From assembly GCA_010279815.1 (NCBI GenBank), contig QEOQ01000707.1, positions 132,567 through 196,566 on the forward strand: a DNA stretch of 64,000 nt, written 5' to 3'. The notes below the pieces were generated by a model that made no database searches, was not told the origin of the DNA, and saw only the letters and a list, made by a program, of their open reading frames with translations. The translations under genes and the position numbers were made by a program. Positions 46,640 to 56,508 of this stretch are shown here, piece by piece (positions within the stretch are counted from its first letter, which is position 1; each line of letters opens with the position of its first letter). The stretch is from Brachionus plicatilis. Its lineage: Eukaryota > Rotifera > Eurotatoria > Ploima > Brachionidae.

Positions 46640-46885
46640 CCAAGAATAATAAATAATAATAATTCGACTAAGCCGCGGCCGCAACTATCAGCCACGTCAA
46701 CTCACGCGCCAACTCTTTCGCCCGAACAACAAACCTCCACAAGCCGAACACAAAAATCATCACCTCCTAAAAAACAACAAAGACCACCACCTCTTAAAAA
46801 AACACAGTGCGCACAAAGCATGACCTTGACCACTCAACTCGACTAAACCCAACACAAAGCAAGAAAGAAAAAAAAATAAGCGCCA
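46640..46885 (+). promoter_or_regulatory. Probable 5' UTR/promoter region of the ankyrin/SOCS-box gene
   Basis: Base composition changes sharply here to C+A-rich, G- and T-poor sequence. It begins at a TAA microsatellite and a GCGGCCGC site (46675-46682) and runs to the start codon. A short upstream open frame (46820-46846, eight codons plus stop) precedes the main ATG. The transcription start cannot be located by eye. Confidence 0.45.
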
Positions 46886-48151
46886 ATGACCATGACCTCG
46901 CTCGGCTCCAAGACCCAACCGAGCCACCGAGAGGAAATATTCCACTCCATACTGACCAACAATTTAGACAGACTAAAGCAACTAGTTAGCAGCGAAAACG
47001 TGAACATTAAGGACCGCAGCGGCTACACCCTGCTGCACATGGCCACCAACAACGACAAGACCGAAGTGGCCAAGTGGCTGGTGGCCGCCGGCGCCGACAT
47101 CAACATCCACTGCAACACTCACACAGTACTCGGCACCGCTCTCACCAAGGCCAACTACGACCTGTTCGACTTCCTTCTGGACAACAAGGCCGAATGCATC
47201 GGCCGCAACCAACTTAACGTGTTGCACGAAGCGGCCAACAAAAACCGTCTTGACATCGTGCTCCGGCTGATCGAAAAAGGCGCCGACCCCAACCTATTCA
47301 ACTCGATGCACATCACGCCGCTCACCATCGCCATCGGCCACAAGAACAAGCCCATTGTGGAACTCCTGCTGGAGAACGGCGCCTGTGCCAACCTGCCAGA
47401 CAAAAAAGGCAACACCTCACTGCACGCGGCCTGCTCTCTCGCCGACCAGGCCATAGTCGCCTGTCTGCTCGACAACACCGAGTGCGACCTCAAGCTCAAG
47501 AACCTAAACGAAGAGACCTGTCTGGACTTGTTGTTCGTGAGTTTGATCAAAGAAAATCGGCTCTCGTTCGACCTTTCCCTCTTGCTCAGACTAATCCAAA
47601 TGGGCGCCGTGTTCTCCATGCCCTGGAACTATGTGCTCAATCAGACAAACTACTTGTGCTTTCTCAAGCTAATGGCGTTCGTGTGCAAGCACTTTGGCGG
47701 CCGGCTTCGTCATCTGTTCGCCGCTGAGCGGCCCTTTTTTGCCGATCTCATTCTGACCGGCTATTGGAAAAACTCTCTGCTAATCGCCATCAAGTACGCC
47801 ATACTGGGCGTCCAGGACCAGGCCAAAATGGACTGTTTGATCAAGCAACACGAGCTGCTCAGACTTGTCGACATCATTTTGTTCAGCGACGAGTTCAATG
47901 TGGACAAAAGAGAGCTATTGTCCACCCTGTACATGTTTGACGACGAGGCCGACTCGGTCGACCCGCCTGTGCCCAACTATTTGTACATGTACGTCAAAAA
48001 GTGTTTCAACAAGCCCTTTAGCTTGAAAAATTTGTGCCGCAACCGGATCCGCGCCAGTCTGCCCGATCTCGGCGAGTCCACCGTCAATAGGCTCAAGGTC
48101 AAGGACGCACAGCTAGTCGACTATCTCAACTTTGACACCCACAAGGCCTAG
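46886..48151 (+). CDS. Ankyrin-repeat and SOCS-box protein (ASB-like)
   Basis: This is a single open frame of 421 aa. About six ankyrin repeats occupy residues 15-215, for example SGYTLLHMATNNDKTEVAKW, NVLHEAANKNRLDIVLRLIE, HITPLTIAIGHKNKPIVELL and GNTSLHAACSLADQAIVACL. A helical linker follows, and a C-terminal SOCS box (about 376-417) starts PFSLKNLCRNRIRASL; L380 and C384 fit the elongin B/C-binding box. The usual LPLP-type Cullin-box motif is not present (RLKVKDAQLVDYL stands in its place). ASB proteins are substrate receptors of Cullin5-elongin ubiquitin ligases in the cytosol; the substrate here is unknown. The start has the context GCCAATGACC, and a second in-frame ATG lies two codons later. 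Codons are GC-rich and there is no intron, like the receptor at 33379 and unlike the channel and phosphatase genes. The orthologous ASB subtype cannot be named. Confidence 0.88.
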   Translation: MTMTSLGSKTQPSHREEIFHSILTNNLDRLKQLVSSENVNIKDRSGYTLLHMATNNDKTEVAKWLVAAGADINIHCNTHTVLGTALTKANYDLFDFLLDNKAECIGRNQLNVLHEAANKNRLDIVLRLIEKGADPNLFNSMHITPLTIAIGHKNKPIVELLLENGACANLPDKKGNTSLHAACSLADQAIVACLLDNTECDLKLKNLNEETCLDLLFVSLIKENRLSFDLSLLLRLIQMGAVFSMPWNYVLNQTNYLCFLKLMAFVCKHFGGRLRHLFAAERPFFADLILTGYWKNSLLIAIKYAILGVQDQAKMDCLIKQHELLRLVDIILFSDEFNVDKRELLSTLYMFDDEADSVDPPVPNYLYMYVKKCFNKPFSLKNLCRNRIRASLPDLGESTVNRLKVKDAQLVDYLNFDTHKA

Positions 48152-48373
48152 CTCCGCCGCCAAATGCCGCTCATGTGTCCATTTATTGTTGTACAAATGC
48201 TGTTGTTGTTGTTGTTGTTGTTGTTGTTTGTGTGGGAATGCAGCTAATGAATTGGGTAAGTTTGGTCGGACGCCGCTCATCAATTAAATCGTCAATTTAT
48301 GTGTGTGTGTGTATGTGTGTGGGTGTTTGTACATTTATTTTTGTTGCTTTTAAGGTTAATTTAAAAGATAATT
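48152..48373. other. 3' flank of the ankyrin/SOCS-box gene with microsatellites
   Basis: A GTT microsatellite (about 48200-48229) and a GT-rich run (48299-48327) follow the stop codon. No AATAAA is seen before the gap, so the transcript end is probably inside it. Confidence 0.6.
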
Positions 48374-49321
48374 NNNNNNNNNNNNNNNNNNNNNNNNNNN
48401 NNNNNNNNNNNNNNNNNNNNNNNNNNNNNNNNNNNNNNNNNNNNNNNNNNNNNNNNNNNNNNNNNNNNNNNNNNNNNNNNNNNNNNNNNNNNNNNNNNNN
48501 NNNNNNNNNNNNNNNNNNNNNNNNNNNNNNNNNNNNNNNNNNNNNNNNNNNNNNNNNNNNNNNNNNNNNNNNNNNNNNNNNNNNNNNNNNNNNNNNNNNN
48601 NNNNNNNNNNNNNNNNNNNNNNNNNNNNNNNNNNNNNNNNNNNNNNNNNNNNNNNNNNNNNNNNNNNNNNNNNNNNNNNNNNNNNNNNNNNNNNNNNNNN
48701 NNNNNNNNNNNNNNNNNNNNNNNNNNNNNNNNNNNNNNNNNNNNNNNNNNNNNNNNNNNNNNNNNNNNNNNNNNNNNNNNNNNNNNNNNNNNNNNNNNNN
48801 NNNNNNNNNNNNNNNNNNNNNNNNNNNNNNNNNNNNNNNNNNNNNNNNNNNNNNNNNNNNNNNNNNNNNNNNNNNNNNNNNNNNNNNNNNNNNNNNNNNN
48901 NNNNNNNNNNNNNNNNNNNNNNNNNNNNNNNNNNNNNNNNNNNNNNNNNNNNNNNNNNNNNNNNNNNNNNNNNNNNNNNNNNNNNNNNNNNNNNNNNNNN
49001 NNNNNNNNNNNNNNNNNNNNNNNNNNNNNNNNNNNNNNNNNNNNNNNNNNNNNNNNNNNNNNNNNNNNNNNNNNNNNNNNNNNNNNNNNNNNNNNNNNNN
49101 NNNNNNNNNNNNNNNNNNNNNNNNNNNNNNNNNNNNNNNNNNNNNNNNNNNNNNNNNNNNNNNNNNNNNNNNNNNNNNNNNNNNNNNNNNNNNNNNNNNN
49201 NNNNNNNNNNNNNNNNNNNNNNNNNNNNNNNNNNNNNNNNNNNNNNNNNNNNNNNNNNNNNNNNNNNNNNNNNNNNNNNNNNNNNNNNNNNNNNNNNNNN
49301 NNNNNNNNNNNNNNNNNNNNN
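48374..49321. other. Assembly gap (N), 948 bases
   Basis: Unresolved bases. Reading frames spanning the gap are artefacts. Confidence 0.99.
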
Positions 49322-49374
49322 GAATAAAAAGAGTACAAAATCCGAAAGACAAAAAACTTAACGGAAAAATATAT

Positions 49375-50049
49375 TTGACGCATAAAAAAAAAAATTATAG
49401 TATAAAAAAAAATTTAATAGCGCATAAACCAAAAAAAATTAAGTAACGTATAAAGATTGTGTCATTAAAGCATATAAAAATTAGTCTCGCACAAAATAAA
49501 GCAAGTTAAGCATAAAAAAATATTATAGCATAAAACAAAAATAATTTAATCAATATTTAGAACCGACTTGGCCTTTGGGAGTTGATCACGTCTTTTTTTA
49601 AATTGTGTTTCTTAGATATTTCTTTCAACGTTAGCCTTACGTTTAGATCGACGATACCGACTGAACCTCCACCGTTTTGTAACCTTTGTAAACAAAACTT
49701 CGGATGAAACTTCCCATTTCTAAACTTTTTTACTTTTGCTTTTGATTTACGATTAAAGACCTAAAAATTGAACTCGTCATTGAAGATGACTATGTACCAA
49801 TCTTTAACTGTCCAATTAAGTCTCTGTTATCTATACCACTCATATCTTTTTTATATTTTTTTTATTTTATTCTTAATAAATTTTTGATTACTTATGCTTG
49901 AAATTAAATATTCTTATGCTTTCAAAATTTTTTTATGCTTTAATAAAAAAAATATGCGAGAAAAAAAAAACAAAAAAAAATCTTAACTTTTTATTCATTA
50001 TGCTATGGTTTAATTTTTTATGCTTTATTATTTGTATTTATGCGTCAAA
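49375..50049. repeat. 675-bp foldback element with inverted GCATAAA clusters
   Basis: The ends are inverted: TTGACGCATAAA at 49375 and TTTATGCGTCAAA at 50038. The first 160 bases carry about seven variants of GCATAAA in one orientation, and the last 160 bases about seven of TTTATGC in the other. The centre (about 49560-49880) is less repetitive and partly richer in G+C. Subterminal arrays of one short motif in opposite orientations are typical of transposase-binding regions of DNA transposons. No reading frame of note lies inside. Confidence 0.7.
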
Positions 50050-51951
50050 ACCCCCCGTTCAAACTTAACTTCGCAAAGATAATATAATTAAAAAACCAAA
50101 TAATATTTTGATTTTTAAAGAAAACGCCAAAAAATATAGGGGTCTAAACAGAGCAGTTCAATCAAACCAATCGTCATACATTACCGTCATATAATAAAAA
50201 ATTTGAAAAATACAATATTAAAATTTATCGAAAAAAAAGTGAATGTATAAAGAAAAAATTATTAACTTTACTAAAAAATTAAAAATAATCGATCATTTTG
50301 GTTAATTTTGAACATACTTTTAATTTAAAATTTTTTTTTTTAATTATAATTTAATAAACTATGTTAATCAACGTTACATCAAGAATTTTATAAAATTCTA
50401 CCTAAATATTCAGCAAATTTATTATTATATATAAAATGAGCAATTTGATATAAAGTTTTGATCATAAACTTCAACATGCCATTTTTTAACTAAACTTTAT
50501 TAGACATTATTAGAAAGAAAATCAGGTAAATTTTTATCTGAAGTAAAAATATATTCTTAATCAATATTTTGAATAAAATTGAAAACAAAATCAATTTCGG
50601 AGGTACTTGAATATTTTAAGACTTTTTCAATTTATCAGATAAATCAAGCGAAATTAGCAATTTATGGCTCAGGTAATTATGAAATTGCGTATCTTAACAG
50701 AAAATTGTCAGTCTCAAGTAATACTTGGTGCCTTCTTACTGACGAAAAGAAAAAAAATCTTGCCAGAATTTTTAAAAATGATTCCACCACCTAAAGATCA
50801 AATTAAAATAAAAAGAAACGTAACTTGCCTTTACAAAAATCAGAAAAAAGTGGTAAAAGATAAAAAAATAAAAAATTTCGTCTCATTCAAGTTTATCATA
50901 TTTTTACGTAATTAAAAATTTAAGACATAGACTCTATTTTTTTATTAAATTCATAAAACTAAAAATATCAAATATTACAATTATAAATTGAATTTTTCTC
51001 AATTAATATGAAATCATTTGAAATTCTCAAAAACTATACTTTCTGGAGAAAAACTAAGCATATTTTTAGAAAGCTCATTTATTTCTCTTCAATGAAAGTG
51101 CGAGTCAGTAGGGGATCAGTCGTATTAAATTGGGGGTCAGGTTTTCAAAAAAATAAAATAATTCAATTTTCACAAAAAAAATGGGGGTAAGTATTTTAGT
51201 TGGGCCTGATTTAATGGTTATTACTAAAACACGGACTCATACTTATCTCCCCCATTAATACTATGCTTTTTATACCCACCATTTTTTTTTTACCAGCTTT
51301 CACGCAAGACCAAAATCTAAGCTCTAGCACATTTGGTTCGACCTCTATTTAAGCTTGAAATCAAAATAGATAGTTTTAATTAATTAAATTTATTTTTTCA
51401 ATTTTTCATTAAAATAATTTATTTTTTAAGACTGTGTTTATTTAAGTTTTTTTCATTTTTTTAATTTTTTCCATTCTTTAATTAATGAATTGGAAATTAA
51501 GGTTTTCTAAAATGCTGACTGAACTGGACATTTATTTTGTTTCAAGAAATAGTTGCTTTTTATATTTCCAAAATTACATTAATTAAAGAAAATTCAATTA
51601 TTGAGTGTCAACGATAAAAAATTGGGGTACTTTGTTTTATATTAGGATTCAGTTTTTAACAAAAATTAGTGTTTTTAAGATTATGTAATCCTACCAAATA
51701 ATACGTAAAATTACGTAAAAAATGGTTTTTGCATTATATTTCTTAAACACTGTAAAAAAAATGGAAAAAAAAGTTTAAAATTAAAATTTAAAAAAAAAGT
51801 CCGAACAACATGAATTTTTTACTGTTAAATGCTCAAACAAATTAAATTAAAATTTTAATATAATCCTACCTTTTTAGTTTTATTTTTTAAAATTTTTTTG
51901 ACTAATAAAATATTTTTGTGCCAATTTAAATAATATTTTGACTTTTTTTAC
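50050..51951. other. AT-rich stretch with weak signals only
   Basis: Overlapping frames at 50579-50794 and 50664-50915 are less AT-biased in composition but match no family I recognise, and they have no supporting context. A small inverted pair ATGGGGGTAAGTATT (51181) and ATACTTATCTCCCCCAT (about 51239) spans about 75 bp. Confidence 0.4.
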
Positions 51952-52528
51952 TACCGTAAACTCGTGTTAACGACTCTAAGAGTAAAGCCCAAATCCAGCC
52001 TTTAAAAAATATAGATGTAAATTCTCAAGTCTTAACTCAAAATTCAAAAAAGGTAAATACAGATAGAAAAAAAAGAAAAGAAGAAGAAAAAAGCTTCCAT
52101 GTGTTCGTAAAATTATCAGACCCAATTAAATTTAACATTTCATCTCTTGATCATTCATTTAAATAAAACTCAAATCCGATTATTGAATAGAATACAATAA
52201 ATTTTATAAACCCTTTAATTTTACCTTTATATTCTTACAAAAATGCTATTAGAGTTAAGTTCAAAAAAAGAAAAAAGCTTAAATTTGACTTATTTTCCAT
52301 TTTTTAATTAACTCTACAAATTTTTTAATTTTTAGTTTTTTATGAGAGCAGATTTTTTTGTAAGAAAATTTAAATTTGAGCTTTATTTTTGGAAAATATC
52401 CCATATTCAGGGTATTTTCTAGCTAATTAAATTTTAATTTATAAAAAAGAAATGATGTAATCAACTCTAGAAGAAAAAAGGTTGGATTTGGGCTTTACTC
52501 TTAGAGTCGTTAACACAAGTTTACGGTA
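51952..52528. mobile_element. 577-bp MITE with 49-bp terminal inverted repeats
   Basis: Bases 51952-52000 and 52480-52528 are inverted copies with two mismatches in 49. The outer ends read TACCGTAAACTCGTGTTAAC and, inverted, TACCGTAAACTTGTGTTAAC. The terminal TA fits a TA target site. The interior is AT-rich and non-coding. A lone, more diverged copy of the first 15 bases plus TTACTCTT occurs at 43772-43797. Confidence 0.85.
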
Positions 52529-53059
52529 TTTATTTTATTATAAACATTTTTGTTACTAATAAAATACATTTTTTCCTAGATAAAATGGTTGCCTATTTTA
52601 AAATCATGTGCATTTGTAAATATTTTTGGAGATGTTAAATATAGGTTGATACAATTTAAGAGACCATCTTTTTACTTTCAGATAGAATTTGATTTTGAAT
52701 TTTTTAATTTTTATTTTAATTTTTTTGTTTTAATTAGATAATGATGAACATTTTTTTCGAGATGCTGGTACCACAAATTTGTGTAATAAAATACAAATCC
52801 TACAGAACTAATGCGAAGATTTTAAATCGTTTCTAATCTCTTTAGATTCTAAATAAATTAAATATATTCTAAAAGTTTCAAATTTTTTATAAAAAAAGAC
52901 TGATATAAAAAAATTTTATAAAAAAAAAATTTTGTTTCAAAAATGATACATTTAAACAAAAGTCTAAAAATGAAAGCTACCTTTTTAAAATTAAAACATG
53001 AATTTTATAAAATTTTACTTGATTTTGAATTTTCGAAAATCTAGTATTAAAATTATACG
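52529..53059. other. AT-rich non-coding stretch
   Basis: Nothing supported. Confidence 0.5.
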
Positions 53060-53395
53060 GTATTTTGAAATTCAAATACAAATTGAACAAAAAAATAATA
53101 GAACATACTTAAAAAAATACTGCAACAAAGTGCACTTAACTATGTTGCACCTTTTTAACCTAAAATAAAATTATTATTTTCTTCTTTTTTTGTTGTAAAT
53201 TAATCCAGTAATCGATTTAAATTTTATTCATATTTTATTTTTTGTCCTATTAAAAAATGAGAAAAATTATTTTAAGTAAAAAAGGTGCAACTAAGTATGT
53301 ATCACTAATTTTTTAAGAATATGTTATTAACTTAAATTTTAGTTCATCAAAAAAAGAAGTATTTTTGTTCAATTTATATTTGAATTATACAAACT
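53060..53395. repeat. Imperfect inverted repeat, about 335 bp
   Basis: Matching inverted segments occur in nested order. GAAATTCAAATACAAATTGA (53069) pairs with TCAATTTATATTTGAATTA (53369). AACATACTTAAAAAA pairs with TTTTTTAAGAATATGTT. TATGTTGCACCTTTTT pairs with AAAAAAGGTGCAACTAAGTA. A diverged foldback element is inferred. Confidence 0.6.
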
Positions 53396-55369
53396 TTTAC
53401 TTTTTATATATTTAATATCTATAAAATGCAAGCCTAAATTCCTTTTCTAATTTATAAATACAATAATAAAAATTTTATTTCAATAAACCTCAAAATTGTC
53501 AATCTCCTAAATTAATTAATTTTTAGTCAAAATAAAATAAAAATTCTTTAAACTAGTTCTTAAAAAGTTTTTGGTTATTTTTTAAACTAAGATTTGAAAA
53601 AAATCTCAAGCTTATAATTGACACACTCGGCCTGTTTTATATTTTTAGCAAAGGAAACCTATTAGCAGGGGAAAGAAAAGCAAAATATAGGATTTTTTGA
53701 AGAAATTTCGGAGCGATGTCTTTAAGAGTGATCTAGTTATTACTCTGTATTTAGCATAGTTTTTATTTATAATCTTACTTAGAGTAAATTACCCAAACAT
53801 CACACATAAATGGTAATTATTCAAGTCACTTGAAAAATTTTTCATGGTGTCCGGTAATTTTAGTAGCTATTTTTTTAGGCGAATAGTAAAAAGATTTTAG
53901 ATCTATGATTAGAATTTTCAAGAAAAAATTTTAAAAATTCATGTTAAATAAGCTGCAGGTTTTATTGAAAAAAGTTTTTAAGAAATCTTTGTTGACCTTT
54001 TTTATAATTAAAATAAATGGTTGTTACAAACACTTTCTGTTCAATATCAATTTTCAAATAAAGAGGAGAATTTTTGAAATAGGAAAATTAAAATTAAAAT
54101 TTAATTAGAACTAGATTTTTTTATCGCATTTAACTCAAATTCATATTATTACATACGATGACAAGAAAAACAAAATTGTTTGTAGATTGTTTAAATTTTA
54201 ATTGCCATTTTGAGAAGAATTCACGCCGAGAAAAGCCACGATACTTTGTCCATTTTCCAAGTTTAGACAGGGACAATTTAAAAGAGCTTTGATACAATGG
54301 GTTCGCAAAGAAAGTTTCACACACAAGCTACACAGAAATTTCATTTAATTTTAGATAAATATTTTCTTTGGGCTTTATAACTCTTAAACGATCAAGCTTT
54401 GAGGTAGATTTATAAAGAAATTTTCTAAATTTTTTCCTTTTTGCGGATCGCCAAAGTTTGGTATTTCTAAGTCAAATATTTAAATGAGCAGAAGGAAATT
54501 TTAGATTTACCAAAAGAAAAATAGACATGTTTATCTTTTCTTTCTTGATCTAAATTCAAGATGCACAAAAAACATCTTTTGATTTCCGCCCACATTTAAT
54601 TTTGGCTAAATTGAATTAGTAACATTTGAAAATGATTCTTCACATGTTCGTTCAATCTAAAACGTGATTTTTTTTTATTCTTCTATATTAACTCAATAGA
54701 TTTTAATTGCCTAAAAAATAGATTTTCAAATTTTAATTTAAAGATTTTAAGTCAAAATTTATTGATCTTCAGTTAAATAATAAATTTTCATTTTATTCTT
54801 TTTTTCTATTAATTGAGTTTGTTTGATGAATTTAAAAACTCTTTATTCAAAATTTAATAAATATTTTTATGTTTTTTTAGTCTATTTTAGTCGACTTGAA
54901 AACAGACGTTTTGAAATTTTTTTTTTTATAATACTCAAGTGTAATAACTGTTTGGATATAATTCCTTTAAAATAAAAAAGTAAAAAAAATATATTAACCA
55001 AAATTTTAGAATATTTAAAATATAACAAAAAAATTTAGCCTAAAAATTTTTTTACATTTTACTCGTAAGAAAGTTTAAAGTTATTCTAAAGGTAATTTAA
55101 TTTATTTTTTTAGTCTTTGATTAAACAATCATGTAAGAATTTTTACGATAACCTTGTAAGAAATAATAAGACTTTAAATAATTGATTTCTTTTTATGCTT
55201 CAGGTAACAATTTAGTAGAATAAAGCAATTTAAAAGAAATCATACACCAATTTTTAATGGTACGACATTAAAAATAAAAGACAATTAATTTTTTAAACCA
55301 TAACAATTTCATTCTAAATCTACTGCATACAAAAAAATTAGATAAAAAATTTATTCAATTAAAAAAAAA
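53396..55369. other. AT-rich non-coding stretch before the phosphatase gene
   Basis: The minus frame 54130-54324 has no family signature. Nothing else is supported. Confidence 0.5.
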
Positions 55370-56508
55370 ATGTTTAGTAACTACATTCAAAATCTTGGCT
55401 ACTTTGCATCTCCAAACGAAATGCTCAACCAAGCATTGAGAATACAGTCCTCTCAAGAAAACTACAAAAAACTGATGTTAGGAAGCAATTTCGGTAGCGA
55501 AAAGGGTCAAAAACCATTTTCTGAGGTCAAAGTAATTTCAGCTGAAATTGCCTTTATATTTTTTAATTGAAAAATTTAAGGAAAATCAAAAAATGCTGAT
55601 CATTCGTCACGGAGAAAGAATGGACACCTATTATGGTCCATCGTGGATCCAAAACTCATTCAACCGGAATGGCGAATATGTTCGCAAGGACTCCAATATG
55701 CCTCAGACTCTGATATACAGAGAAAATCCCTATGAGTTCGAATTTGATCCTCCATTGACAGAAAATGGGCTGAATCAGGCCAGAATACATGGCGAAGAAT
55801 TGGCCAAGACTGGAATGCGAATCAAACATGTTTATTCTTCGCCAGCTCTTAGATCAATTCAAACTGCTGACAAAATTCTGGAAGGCATGGGCCTTAAGGA
55901 CAGAGTCAAAATTCGCATTGAAGTGGGACTTTTCGAATTAATGAGCTGGCAATTGTACATACCATCTAGCTATCCGTGGATAGACAAGATAAATTTAAAA
56001 AATTTTGGCTATAACATAGACATGAACTACAAATCAGCGGTGTTGTTTGAAAGTCTTAAAAAAGATGAGACAATCTACGATTACTACAAGCGGTCACACC
56101 ATGTCACCAAGCGAATATCCGAATTGCATGAAGAAGGTAAGATTGGTCTTTTTTTTAACACTTTTTTAATAAATATGAAAAATATTATAAACAATTTTTT
56201 TTTAAATTTAAAAAGATTTTTAAAGTTAAATTTTTTTTATAAAATATTTAGGAAATTTAATGCTGGTGGCTCATGCTCCAAGTTTGGAAGGATGTTCGCG
56301 TTTGCTGTCTGGAGAAACTATGCGCTCTAATGAAGAATTCGCAGCTATAATTCGAAAAATACCTTTTTTGTCTATTGCTCAGTGTGAAAAAAATGCCCAA
56401 AATGGAAATTGGCGCTTGACGCCACTTTTGAGCTCGTATGAAAAATTTCAGCGAGCGCTGCACTCGGGCCTGAATTCAAAGCGTCAAGCTCACAAAAGTC
56501 AAAAGTAG
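55370..56508 (+). CDS. Histidine phosphatase, UBASH3/Sts-like, three exons
   Basis: Exons 55370-55531, 55581-56136 and 56252-56508 join to 324 aa. The first 54 residues are unrecognised. The rest is a histidine-phosphatase (phosphoglycerate mutase-like) domain of the UBASH3/Sts type: RHGER with catalytic H64, FDPPLTENGLNQARIHGEEL, YSSPALRSIQTA with R145, VGLFEL with E173, and LVAHAPSLEG with H247. These four residues and their spacing agree with the Sts phosphatase core, so the enzyme should be active as a phosphohistidine-intermediate phosphatase. Sts proteins dephosphorylate phosphotyrosine proteins; the substrate here is unknown. The UBA and SH3 domains of vertebrate UBASH3 are absent, so this is a stand-alone phosphatase. 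Intron 1 (49 nt, GTAATT to TTTAAG, phase 0) and intron 2 (115 nt, GTAAGA to ATTTAG, phase 1) are placed because splicing restores the conserved frame. An AATAAA lies about 16 bases after the stop (56524). Codons are AT-rich. Confidence 0.9.
55532..55580 (+). other. Intron 1 of the Sts-like gene, 49 nt
   Basis: The intron starts GTAATTTCAG and ends AATTTAAG, phase 0. An in-frame stop lies within it (TGA at about 55568), so it must be removed to join the N-terminal exon to the catalytic domain. The acceptor ends AAG, as in intron 1 of the channel gene. Confidence 0.8.
56137..56251 (+). other. Intron 2 of the Sts-like gene, 115 nt
   Basis: The intron starts GTAAGATTGG and ends AAATATTTAG, phase 1. 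Splicing joins ELHEEG to NLMLVAHAPSLEG, restoring the conserved strand that carries the second catalytic histidine. Confidence 0.9.

Noticed and set aside
47155..47619. A 154-codon minus-strand frame
   Set aside because: Antisense shadow of the ankyrin repeats.
48175..49446. Long frames running through the second N gap
   Set aside because: Same artefact. The N-terminal part on the plus strand is a translated GTT/GT microsatellite.
50579..50915. Overlapping 71- and 83-codon frames as a small gene
   Set aside because: They overlap in different frames, match no family, and no splice arrangement improves them.
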